Source of the DNA: Tritrichomonas musculus
Taxonomy: Eukaryota > Parabasalia > Tritrichomonadida > Tritrichomonadidae
Direction of reading: 5' to 3'
Assembly: GCA_039105265.1 (NCBI GenBank)
Contig: JAPFFF010000379.1
Coordinates: 1-24,178, forward strand
DNA: 24,178 nt
Shown: positions 12,518-24,041 of the stretch, one piece after another
How positions within the stretch are numbered: position 1 is the stretch's first letter
How the letters are laid out: every line of letters begins with the position of its first letter
The notes under the pieces: model-generated
What the model was told of the DNA's origin: nothing
Seen by the model: only the letters and a program-made list of their open reading frames with translations
Databases searched by the model: none
Program-made: the position numbers and the translations under genes

Positions 12518-14720
12518 ACTGTGAATGATGTGAAACTGCGAATGATGCTAAACTGTGAATGATGTGAAACTGCGAATGATGTTAAACTGCGAATGATGCT
12601 AAACTGCGAGTGATGTTAAACTGCGAATGATGCTAAACTGTGAATGATGCTAAACTGCGAGTGATGTTAAACTGCGAATGATGCTAAACTGTGAATGATG
12701 CTAAACTGTGAATGATGCTAAACTGTGAATGATGCTAAACTGTGAATGATGTGAAACTGCGAATGATGCTAAACTGTGAATGATGTGAAACTGCGAATGA
12801 TGCTAAACTGCGAGTGATGTTAAACTGCGAATGATGTGAAACTGCGAATGATGCTAAACTGCGAGTGATGTTAAACTGCGAATGATGCTAAACTGTGAAT
12901 GATGTGAAACTGCGAATGATGTGAAACTGCGAATGATGTGAAACTGTGAATGATGTTAAACTGCGAATGATGCTAAACTGTGAATGATGTGAAACTGCGA
13001 ATGATGCTAAACTGTGAATGATGTGAAACTGCGAATGATGTTAAACTGTGAATGATGTGAAACTGCGAATGATGCTAAACTGTGAATGATGTGAAACTGC
13101 GAATGATGCTAAACTGTGAATGATGTGAAACTGCGAATGATGCTAAACTGTGAATGATGTGAAACTGCGAATGATGTTAAACTGTGAATGATGTGAAACT
13201 GCGAATGATGCTAAACTGTGAATGATGTGAAACTGCGAATGATGTTAAACTGCGAATGATGCTAAACTGCGAGTGATGTTAAACTGCGAATGATGCTAAA
13301 CTGTGAATGATGTGAAACTGCGAATGATGCTAAACTGTGAATGATGTGAAACTGCGAATGATGCTAAACTGTGAATGATGTGAAACTGCGAATGATGTGA
13401 AACTGCGAATGATGCTAAACTGTGAATGATGTGAAACTGCGAATGATGTTAAACTGTGAATGATGTGAAACTGCGAATGATGCTAAACTGTGAATGATGT
13501 GAAACTGCGAATGATGCTAAACTGTGAATGATGTGAAACTGCGAATGATGCTAAACTGTGAATGATGTGAAACTGCGAATGATGCTAAACTGTGAATGAT
13601 GTGAAACTGCGAATGATGTTAAACTGTGAATGATGTGAAACTGCGAATGATGCTAAACTGTGAATGATGTGAAACTGCGAATGATGCTAAACTGTGAATG
13701 ATGTGAAACTGCGAATGATGCTAAACTGTGAATGATGTGAAACTGCGAATGATGTTAAACTGTGAATGATGTGAAACTGCGAATGATGCTAAACTGTGAA
13801 TGATGTGAAACTGCGAATGATGTTAAACTGCGAATGATGCTAAACTGCGAGTGATGTTAAACTGCGAATGATGCTAAACTGTGAATGATGTGAAACTGCG
13901 AATGATGCTAAACTGCGAGTGATGTTAAACTGCGAATGATGCTAAACTGTGAATGATGTGAAACTGCGAATGATGTGAAACTGCGAATGATGCTAAACTG
14001 TGAATGATGTGAAACTGCGAATGATGCTAAACTGTGAATGATGTGAAACTGCGAATGATGCTAAACTGTGAATGATGTGAAACTGCGAATGATGTTAAAC
14101 TGTGAATGATGTGAAACTGCGAATGATGCTAAACTGTGAATGATGTGAAACTGCGAATGATGCTAAACTGTGAATGATGTGAAACTGCGAATGATGCTAA
14201 ACTGTGAATGATGTGAAACTGCGAATGATGCTAAACTGTGAATGATGTGAAACTGCGAATGATGCTAAACTGTGAATGATGTGAAACTGCGAATGATGCT
14301 AAACTGTGAATGATGTGAAACTGCGAATGATGCTAAACTGTGAATGATGTGAAACTGCGAATGATGCTAAACTGTGAATGATGTGAAACTGCGAATGATG
14401 CTAAACTGTGAATGATGTGAAACTGCGAATGATGCTAAACTGTGAATGATGTGAAACTGCGAATGATGTTAAACTGTGAATGATGTGAAACTGCGAATGA
14501 TGCTAAACTGTGAATGATGTGAAACTGCGAATGATGCTAAACTGTGAATGATGTGAAACTGCGAATGATGCTAAACTGTGAATGATGTGAAACTGCGAGT
14601 GATGTGAAACTGTGAATGATGTGAAACTGCGAATGATGTGAAACTGTGAATGATGTGAAACTGCGAATGATGCTAAACTGTGAATGATGTGAAACTGCGA
14701 ATGATGCTAAACTGTGAATG
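12518..14720. repeat. 2.2-kb segment, first copy of the 3,230-bp duplication
   Basis: Unit order matches 15,748-17,950 at 3,230 bp (190 units). Checked points include the run of TA-CT units near 12,675-12,740 (matching 15,905-15,970), the junction pattern near 12,901, and a TT junction near 14,470 (matching 17,700). Differences are sparse: a whole unit near 13,331 is TA-TG here but CG-TT at 16,561; a junction near 14,180 is TG here and CT there; and base 14,599 is G here, A there. The left 793 bp are also copied at 15,085-15,877. Confidence 0.85.
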
Positions 14721-15084
14721 ATGTGAAACTGTGAATGATGTGAAACTGTGAATGATGTGAAACTGTGAATGATGTGAAACTGCGAATGATGCTAAACTGT
14801 GAATGATGTGAAACTGCGAATGATGTGAAACTGTGAATGATGTGAAACTGCGAATGATGTGAAACTGTGAATGATGTGAAACTGCGAATGATGCTAAACT
14901 GTGAATGATGTGAAACTGCGAATGATGCTAAACTGTGAATGATGTGAAACTGTGAATGATGTGAAACTGCGAATGATGCTAAACTGTGAATGATGTGAAA
15001 CTGCGAATGATGTGAAACTGTGAATGATGTTAAACTGCGAGTGATGTTAAACTGCGAGTGATGTTAAACTGTGAATGATGTGAA

Positions 15085-15877
15085 ACTGTGAATGATGTGA
15101 AACTGCGAATGATGCTAAACTGTGAATGATGTGAAACTGCGAATGATGTTAAACTGCGAATGATGCTAAACTGCGAGTGATGTTAAACTGCGAATGATGC
15201 TAAACTGTGAATGATGCTAAACTGCGAGTGATGTTAAACTGCGAATGATGCTAAACTGTGAATGATGCTAAACTGTGAATGATGCTAAACTGTGAATGAT
15301 GCTAAACTGTGAATGATGTGAAACTGCGAATGATGCTAAACTGTGAATGATGTGAAACTGCGAATGATGCTAAACTGCGAGTGATGTTAAACTGCGAATG
15401 ATGTGAAACTGCGAATGATGCTAAACTGCGAGTGATGTTAAACTGCGAATGATGCTAAACTGTGAATGATGTGAAACTGCGAATGATGTGAAACTGCGAA
15501 TGATGTGAAACTGTGAATGATGTTAAACTGCGAATGATGCTAAACTGTGAATGATGTGAAACTGCGAATGATGCTAAACTGTGAATGATGTGAAACTGCG
15601 AATGATGTTAAACTGTGAATGATGTGAAACTGCGAATGATGCTAAACTGTGAATGATGTGAAACTGCGAATGATGCTAAACTGTGAATGATGTGAAACTG
15701 CGAATGATGCTAAACTGTGAATGATGTGAAACTGCGAATGATGTTAAACTGTGAATGATGTGAAACTGCGAATGATGCTAAACTGTGAATGATGTGAAAC
15801 TGCGAATGATGTTAAACTGCGAATGATGCTAAACTGCGAGTGATGTTAAACTGCGAATGATGCTAAACTGTGAATGA
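15085..15877. repeat. Partial copy of 12518-13310 (spacing 2,567 bp)
   Basis: The order matches 12,518-13,310 at 151 units. The run of TA-CT units near 15,250-15,310 is the clearest tag. The copy stops at 15,878, where the sequence restarts the same order with a TA-CT unit; the next copy is displaced by 663 bp (39 units). The two right-hand copies therefore form a tandem higher-order pair with a 663-bp step. Confidence 0.82.
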
Positions 15878-17394
15878 TGCTAAACTGCGAGTGATGTTAA
15901 ACTGCGAATGATGCTAAACTGTGAATGATGCTAAACTGTGAATGATGCTAAACTGTGAATGATGCTAAACTGTGAATGATGTGAAACTGCGAATGATGCT
16001 AAACTGTGAATGATGTGAAACTGCGAATGATGCTAAACTGCGAGTGATGTTAAACTGCGAATGATGTGAAACTGCGAATGATGCTAAACTGCGAGTGATG
16101 TTAAACTGCGAATGATGCTAAACTGTGAATGATGTGAAACTGCGAATGATGTGAAACTGCGAATGATGTGAAACTGTGAATGATGTTAAACTGCGAATGA
16201 TGCTAAACTGTGAATGATGTGAAACTGCGAATGATGCTAAACTGTGAATGATGTGAAACTGCGAATGATGTTAAACTGTGAATGATGTGAAACTGCGAAT
16301 GATGCTAAACTGTGAATGATGTGAAACTGCGAATGATGCTAAACTGTGAATGATGTGAAACTGCGAATGATGCTAAACTGTGAATGATGTGAAACTGCGA
16401 ATGATGTTAAACTGTGAATGATGTGAAACTGCGAATGATGCTAAACTGTGAATGATGTGAAACTGCGAATGATGTTAAACTGCGAATGATGCTAAACTGC
16501 GAGTGATGTTAAACTGCGAATGATGCTAAACTGTGAATGATGTGAAACTGCGAATGATGCTAAACTGCGAGTGATGTTAAACTGCGAATGATGCTAAACT
16601 GTGAATGATGTGAAACTGCGAATGATGTGAAACTGCGAATGATGCTAAACTGTGAATGATGTGAAACTGCGAATGATGTTAAACTGTGAATGATGTGAAA
16701 CTGCGAATGATGCTAAACTGTGAATGATGTGAAACTGCGAATGATGCTAAACTGTGAATGATGTGAAACTGCGAATGATGCTAAACTGTGAATGATGTGA
16801 AACTGCGAATGATGCTAAACTGTGAATGATGTGAAACTGCGAATGATGTTAAACTGTGAATGATGTGAAACTGCGAATGATGCTAAACTGTGAATGATGT
16901 GAAACTGCGAATGATGCTAAACTGTGAATGATGTGAAACTGCGAATGATGCTAAACTGTGAATGATGTGAAACTGCGAATGATGTTAAACTGTGAATGAT
17001 GTGAAACTGCGAATGATGCTAAACTGTGAATGATGTGAAACTGCGAATGATGTTAAACTGCGAATGATGCTAAACTGCGAGTGATGTTAAACTGCGAATG
17101 ATGCTAAACTGTGAATGATGTGAAACTGCGAATGATGCTAAACTGCGAGTGATGTTAAACTGCGAATGATGCTAAACTGTGAATGATGTGAAACTGCGAA
17201 TGATGTGAAACTGCGAATGATGCTAAACTGTGAATGATGTGAAACTGCGAATGATGCTAAACTGTGAATGATGTGAAACTGCGAATGATGCTAAACTGTG
17301 AATGATGTGAAACTGCGAATGATGTTAAACTGTGAATGATGTGAAACTGCGAATGATGCTAAACTGTGAATGATGTGAAACTGCGAATGATGCT

Positions 17395-17411
17395 AAACTG
17401 TGAATGATGCT
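17395..17411. repeat. TA-CT marker unit before dimer run 3
   Basis: The context is as for the markers at 1,719 and 4,116. The paired position in the duplicate (around 14,165-14,181) has TA-TG, so the marker differs between otherwise matching copies. Confidence 0.85.
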
Positions 17412-17683
17412 AAACTGCGAATGATGCTAAACTGTGAATGATGTGAAACTGCGAATGATGCTAAACTGTGAATGATGTGAAACTGCGAATGATGCTAAAC
17501 TGTGAATGATGTGAAACTGCGAATGATGCTAAACTGTGAATGATGTGAAACTGCGAATGATGCTAAACTGTGAATGATGTGAAACTGCGAATGATGCTAA
17601 ACTGTGAATGATGTGAAACTGCGAATGATGCTAAACTGTGAATGATGTGAAACTGCGAATGATGCTAAACTGTGAATGATGTG
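17412..17683. repeat. Pure 34-bp dimer run, 8 copies
   Basis: CA-CT and TA-TG alternate perfectly for 272 bp, ending at a CA-TT unit at 17,684. Length and end unit equal those of the run at 4,133-4,404. Confidence 0.9.
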
Positions 17684-18465
17684 AAACTGCGAATGATGTT
17701 AAACTGTGAATGATGTGAAACTGCGAATGATGCTAAACTGTGAATGATGTGAAACTGCGAATGATGCTAAACTGTGAATGATGTGAAACTGCGAATGATG
17801 CTAAACTGTGAATGATGTGAAACTGCGAATGATGTGAAACTGTGAATGATGTGAAACTGCGAATGATGTGAAACTGTGAATGATGTGAAACTGCGAATGA
17901 TGCTAAACTGTGAATGATGTGAAACTGCGAATGATGCTAAACTGTGAATGATGTGAAACTGCGAATGATGTGAAACTGTGAATGATGTGAAACTGCGAAT
18001 GATGCTAAACTGTGAATGATGTGAAACTGCGAATGATGTGAAACTGTGAATGATGTGAAACTGCGAATGATGTGAAACTGTGAATGATGTGAAACTGCGA
18101 ATGATGCTAAACTGTGAATGATGTGAAACTGCGAATGATGCTAAACTGTGAATGATGTGAAACTGCGAATGATGTTAAACTGTGAATGATGTTAAACTGT
18201 GAATGATGCTAAACTGCGAATGATGCTAAACTGTGAATGATGTGAAACTGTGAATGATGTGAAACTGTGAATGATGTGAAACTGCGAATGATGCTAAACT
18301 GTGAATGATGTGAAACTGCGAATGATGCTAAACTGTGAATGATGTGAAACTGCGAATGATGCTAAACTGTGAATGATGTGAAACTGCGAATGATGCTAAA
18401 CTGTGAATGATGTGAAACTGCGAATGATGCTAAACTGTGAATGATGTGAAACTGCGAATGATGCT

Positions 18466-18635
18466 AAACTGCGAATGATGTGAAACTGTGAATGATGTGA
18501 AACTGCGAATGATGTGAAACTGCGAGTGATGTTAAACTGCGAGTGATGTTAAACTGCGAGTGATGTTAAACTGTGAATGATGTGAAACTGTGAATGATGT
18601 GAAACTGCGAATGATGTGAAACTGTGAATGATGTG
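18466..18635. repeat. Ten-unit higher-order landmark, copy 3
   Basis: The unit order is the same as at 3,045. From here the array follows 3,045-4,115 at 15,421 bp, including the TA-TT pair at 18,715, the TA-TG pair near 19,030 and the CA-TT unit near 19,462. Confidence 0.9.
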
Positions 18636-19240
18636 AAACTGCGAATGATGCTAAACTGTGAATGATGTGAAACTGCGAATGATGCTAAACTGTGAATGAT
18701 GTGAAACTGCGAATGATGTTAAACTGTGAATGATGTTAAACTGTGAATGATGCTAAACTGCGAATGATGCTAAACTGTGAATGATGTGAAACTGCGAATG
18801 ATGTTAAACTGTGAATGATGTGAAACTGCGAATGATGCTAAACTGTGAATGATGTGAAACTGCGAATGATGTGAAACTGCGAATGATGTTAAACTGCGAA
18901 TGATGCTAAACTGTGAATGATGTGAAACTGCGAATGATGTTAAACTGCGAATGATGCTAAACTGCGAGTGATGTTAAACTGCGAATGATGCTAAACTGTG
19001 AATGATGTGAAACTGCGAATGATGCTAAACTGTGAATGATGTGAAACTGTGAATGATGTGAAACTGCGAATGATGTGAAACTGTGAATGATGTGAAACTG
19101 CGAATGATGCTAAACTGTGAATGATGTGAAACTGCGAATGATGCTAAACTGCGAGTGATGTTAAACTGCGAATGATGTTAAACTGTGAATGATGTTAAAC
19201 TGCGAATGATGCTAAACTGCGAGTGATGTTAAACTGCGAA

Positions 19241-20233
19241 TGATGCTAAACTGTGAATGATGTGAAACTGCGAATGATGCTAAACTGCGAGTGATGTTAA
19301 ACTGCGAATGATGCTAAACTGTGAATGATGTGAAACTGCGAATGATGTGAAACTGCGAATGATGCTAAACTGTGAATGATGTGAAACTGCGAATGATGCT
19401 AAACTGTGAATGATGTGAAACTGCGAATGATGCTAAACTGTGAATGATGTGAAACTGCGAATGATGTTAAACTGTGAATGATGTGAAACTGCGAATGATG
19501 CTAAACTGTGAATGATGTGAAACTGCGAATGATGCTAAACTGTGAATGATGTGAAACTGCGAATGATGCTAAACTGTGAATGATGTGAAACTGCGAATGA
19601 TGCTAAACTGTGAATGATGTGAAACTGCGAATGATGCTAAACTGTGAATGATGTGAAACTGCGAATGATGTTAAACTGTGAATGATGTGAAACTGCGAAT
19701 GATGCTAAACTGTGAATGATGTGAAACTGCGAATGATGCTAAACTGTGAATGATGTGAAACTGCGAATGATGCTAAACTGTGAATGATGTGAAACTGCGA
19801 ATGATGTTAAACTGTGAATGATGTGAAACTGCGAATGATGCTAAACTGTGAATGATGTGAAACTGCGAATGATGTTAAACTGCGAATGATGCTAAACTGC
19901 GAGTGATGTTAAACTGCGAATGATGCTAAACTGTGAATGATGTGAAACTGCGAATGATGCTAAACTGCGAGTGATGTTAAACTGCGAATGATGCTAAACT
20001 GTGAATGATGTGAAACTGCGAATGATGTGAAACTGCGAATGATGCTAAACTGTGAATGATGTGAAACTGCGAATGATGCTAAACTGTGAATGATGTGAAA
20101 CTGCGAATGATGCTAAACTGTGAATGATGTGAAACTGCGAATGATGTTAAACTGTGAATGATGTGAAACTGCGAATGATGCTAAACTGTGAATGATGTGA
20201 AACTGCGAATGATGCTAAACTGTGAATGATGCT
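19241..20233. repeat. Tandem higher-order repeat, 680-bp step
   Basis: The order from 19,261 (TA-TG, CA-CT, CG-TT, CA-CT, TA-TG, CA-TG, CA-CT) restarts at 19,941, a step of 680 bp or 40 units. Consistently, the region left of 19,536 lies 15,421 bp from its early partner, while the marker at 20,217 lies 16,101 bp from its partner at 4,116. The difference is exactly 680. One copy of the early block was therefore duplicated here, or one was lost there. Confidence 0.8.
20217..20233. repeat. TA-CT marker unit before dimer run 4
   Basis: This has the same type and context as the other four marker units, with pure dimers following directly. Confidence 0.85.
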
Positions 20234-20641
20234 AAACTGCGAATGATGCTAAACTGTGAATGATGTGAAACTGCGAATGATGCTAAACTGTGAATGATGT
20301 GAAACTGCGAATGATGCTAAACTGTGAATGATGTGAAACTGCGAATGATGCTAAACTGTGAATGATGTGAAACTGCGAATGATGCTAAACTGTGAATGAT
20401 GTGAAACTGCGAATGATGCTAAACTGTGAATGATGTGAAACTGCGAATGATGCTAAACTGTGAATGATGTGAAACTGCGAATGATGCTAAACTGTGAATG
20501 ATGTGAAACTGCGAATGATGCTAAACTGTGAATGATGTGAAACTGCGAATGATGCTAAACTGTGAATGATGTGAAACTGCGAATGATGCTAAACTGTGAA
20601 TGATGTGAAACTGCGAATGATGCTAAACTGTGAATGATGTG
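20234..20641. repeat. Pure 34-bp dimer run, 12 copies
   Basis: Alternation is perfect for 408 bp, ending at a CA-TG unit at 20,642. Relative to the equivalent run at 1,736-2,211 it is exactly two dimers (68 bp) shorter, which explains why spacings on its two sides differ by 68 (18,498 against 18,430). Confidence 0.92.
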
Positions 20642-20993
20642 AAACTGCGAATGATGTGAAACTGTGAATGATGTGAAACTGCGAATGATGTGAAACTGTG
20701 AATGATGTGAAACTGCGAATGATGCTAAACTGTGAATGATGTGAAACTGCGAATGATGCTAAACTGTGAATGATGTGAAACTGCGAATGATGTGAAACTG
20801 TGAATGATGTGAAACTGCGAATGATGCTAAACTGTGAATGATGTGAAACTGCGAATGATGTGAAACTGTGAATGATGTGAAACTGCGAATGATGTGAAAC
20901 TGTGAATGATGTGAAACTGCGAATGATGCTAAACTGTGAATGATGTGAAACTGCGAATGATGCTAAACTGTGAATGATGTGAAACTGCGAATG

Positions 20994-21781
20994 ATGTTAA
21001 ACTGTGAATGATGTTAAACTGTGAATGATGCTAAACTGCGAATGATGCTAAACTGTGAATGATGTGAAACTGCGAATGATGCTAAACTGTGAATGATGTG
21101 AAACTGCGAATGATGTTAAACTGTGAATGATGTTAAACTGTGAATGATGTGAAACTGCGAATGATGCTAAACTGTGAATGATGTGAAACTGCGAATGATG
21201 CTAAACTGTGAATGATGTGAAACTGTGAATGATGTGAAACTGTGAATGATGTGAAACTGCGAATGATGTGAAACTGTGAATGATGTGAAACTGCGAATGA
21301 TGTGAAACTGTGAATGATGTGAAACTGTGAATGATGCTAAACTGTGAATGATGTGAAACTGCGAATGATGCTAAACTGTGAATGATGTGAAACTGCGAAT
21401 GATGCTAAACTGTGAATGATGTGAAACTGCGAATGATGCTAAACTGTGAATGATGTGAAACTGCGAATGATGCTAAACTGCGAATGATGTGAAACTGTGA
21501 ATGATGTGAAACTGCGAATGATGTGAAACTGCGAGTGATGTTAAACTGCGAGTGATGTTAAACTGCGAGTGATGTTAAACTGTGAATGATGTGAAACTGT
21601 GAATGATGTGAAACTGCGAATGATGTGAAACTGTGAATGATGTGAAACTGCGAATGATGCTAAACTGTGAATGATGTGAAACTGCGAATGATGCTAAACT
21701 GTGAATGATGTGAAACTGCGAATGATGTTAAACTGTGAATGATGTTAAACTGTGAATGATGCTAAACTGCGAATGATGCTA
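20994..21781. repeat. Segment copied at 23391-24178 (spacing 2,397 bp)
   Basis: The TA-TT pair, the following dimers and the landmark at 21,475 all recur 2,397 bp to the right, and the match runs to the last base of the window. The upstream part, 20,651-20,990 against 23,048-23,387, is similar but differs at some junctions, for example TG against CT near 20,692 and 23,089. Confidence 0.87.
21475..21644. repeat. Ten-unit higher-order landmark, copy 4
   Basis: The unit order is the same as at 3,045. It is 3,009 bp (177 units) from copy 3 and 2,397 bp (141 units) from copy 5. Confidence 0.9.
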
Positions 21782-22545
21782 AACTGTGAATGATGTGAAA
21801 CTGCGAATGATGTTAAACTGTGAATGATGTGAAACTGCGAATGATGCTAAACTGTGAATGATGTGAAACTGCGAATGATGTGAAACTGCGAATGATGTTA
21901 AACTGCGAATGATGCTAAACTGTGAATGATGTGAAACTGCGAATGATGTTAAACTGCGAATGATGCTAAACTGCGAGTGATGTTAAACTGCGAATGATGC
22001 TAAACTGTGAATGATGTGAAACTGCGAATGATGCTAAACTGTGAATGATGTGAAACTGTGAATGATGTGAAACTGCGAATGATGTGAAACTGTGAATGAT
22101 GTGAAACTGCGAATGATGCTAAACTGTGAATGATGTGAAACTGCGAATGATGCTAAACTGCGAGTGATGTTAAACTGCGAATGATGTTAAACTGTGAATG
22201 ATGTTAAACTGCGAATGATGCTAAACTGCGAGTGATGTTAAACTGCGAATGATGCTAAACTGTGAATGATGTGAAACTGCGAATGATGCTAAACTGCGAG
22301 TGATGTTAAACTGCGAATGATGCTAAACTGTGAATGATGTGAAACTGCGAATGATGTGAAACTGCGAATGATGCTAAACTGTGAATGATGTGAAACTGCG
22401 AATGATGCTAAACTGTGAATGATGTGAAACTGCGAATGATGCTAAACTGTGAATGATGTGAAACTGCGAATGATGTTAAACTGTGAATGATGTGAAACTG
22501 CGAATGATGCTAAACTGTGAATGATGTGAAACTGCGAATGATGCT

Positions 22546-22562
22546 AAACTGTGAATGATGCT
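22546..22562. repeat. TA-CT marker unit before dimer run 5
   Basis: Same type and context as the four earlier markers; it lies 2,329 bp (137 units) from the one at 20,217. Confidence 0.85.
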
Positions 22563-23038
22563 AAACTGCGAATGATGCTAAACTGTGAATGATGTGAAAC
22601 TGCGAATGATGCTAAACTGTGAATGATGTGAAACTGCGAATGATGCTAAACTGTGAATGATGTGAAACTGCGAATGATGCTAAACTGTGAATGATGTGAA
22701 ACTGCGAATGATGCTAAACTGTGAATGATGTGAAACTGCGAATGATGCTAAACTGTGAATGATGTGAAACTGCGAATGATGCTAAACTGTGAATGATGTG
22801 AAACTGCGAATGATGCTAAACTGTGAATGATGTGAAACTGCGAATGATGCTAAACTGTGAATGATGTGAAACTGCGAATGATGCTAAACTGTGAATGATG
22901 TGAAACTGCGAATGATGCTAAACTGTGAATGATGTGAAACTGCGAATGATGCTAAACTGTGAATGATGTGAAACTGCGAATGATGCTAAACTGTGAATGA
23001 TGTGAAACTGCGAATGATGCTAAACTGTGAATGATGTG
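22563..23038. repeat. Pure 34-bp dimer run, 14 copies
   Basis: CA-CT and TA-TG alternate perfectly for 476 bp, the same length as 1,736-2,211 and also ending at a CA-TG unit. Confidence 0.92.
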
Positions 23039-23871
23039 AAACTGCGAATGATGTGAAACTGTGAATGATGTGAAACTGCGAATGATGCTAAACTGTGAAT
23101 GATGTGAAACTGCGAATGATGCTAAACTGTGAATGATGTGAAACTGCGAATGATGCTAAACTGTGAATGATGTGAAACTGCGAATGATGCTAAACTGTGA
23201 ATGATGTGAAACTGCGAATGATGCTAAACTGTGAATGATGTGAAACTGCGAATGATGTTAAACTGTGAATGATGTGAAACTGCGAATGATGCTAAACTGT
23301 GAATGATGTGAAACTGCGAATGATGCTAAACTGTGAATGATGTGAAACTGCGAATGATGCTAAACTGTGAATGATGTGAAACTGCGAATGATGTTAAACT
23401 GTGAATGATGTTAAACTGTGAATGATGCTAAACTGCGAATGATGCTAAACTGTGAATGATGTGAAACTGCGAATGATGCTAAACTGTGAATGATGTGAAA
23501 CTGCGAATGATGTTAAACTGTGAATGATGTTAAACTGTGAATGATGTGAAACTGCGAATGATGCTAAACTGTGAATGATGTGAAACTGCGAATGATGCTA
23601 AACTGTGAATGATGTGAAACTGTGAATGATGTGAAACTGTGAATGATGTGAAACTGCGAATGATGTGAAACTGTGAATGATGTGAAACTGCGAATGATGT
23701 GAAACTGTGAATGATGTGAAACTGTGAATGATGCTAAACTGTGAATGATGTGAAACTGCGAATGATGCTAAACTGTGAATGATGTGAAACTGCGAATGAT
23801 GCTAAACTGTGAATGATGTGAAACTGCGAATGATGCTAAACTGTGAATGATGTGAAACTGCGAATGATGCT

Positions 23872-24041
23872 AAACTGCGAATGATGTGAAACTGTGAATG
23901 ATGTGAAACTGCGAATGATGTGAAACTGCGAGTGATGTTAAACTGCGAGTGATGTTAAACTGCGAGTGATGTTAAACTGTGAATGATGTGAAACTGTGAA
24001 TGATGTGAAACTGCGAATGATGTGAAACTGTGAATGATGTG
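23872..24041. repeat. Ten-unit higher-order landmark, copy 5
   Basis: The unit order is the same as at 3,045. It is the last complete landmark before the window edge, after which the TA-TT pair expected from the other copies is present near 24,123-24,150. Confidence 0.9.

Larger units (their letters stand above)
15748..17950. repeat. 2.2-kb segment, second copy of the 3,230-bp duplication
   Basis: This is the partner of 12,518-14,720. It differs in gaining a TA-CT marker unit at 17,395 before an 8-copy dimer run, where the first copy has TA-TG in the same place and so reads as continuous dimers. Past about 17,950 the two copies part. Confidence 0.85.
20642..22847. repeat. 2.2-kb segment, distant copy of 2212-4417
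   Basis: This partner segment lies at 18,430 bp. It includes the landmark at 21,475 and the marker at 22,546. The two copies diverge at the right end, because the dimer run here continues to 14 copies while the early one stops at 8. Confidence 0.85.
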
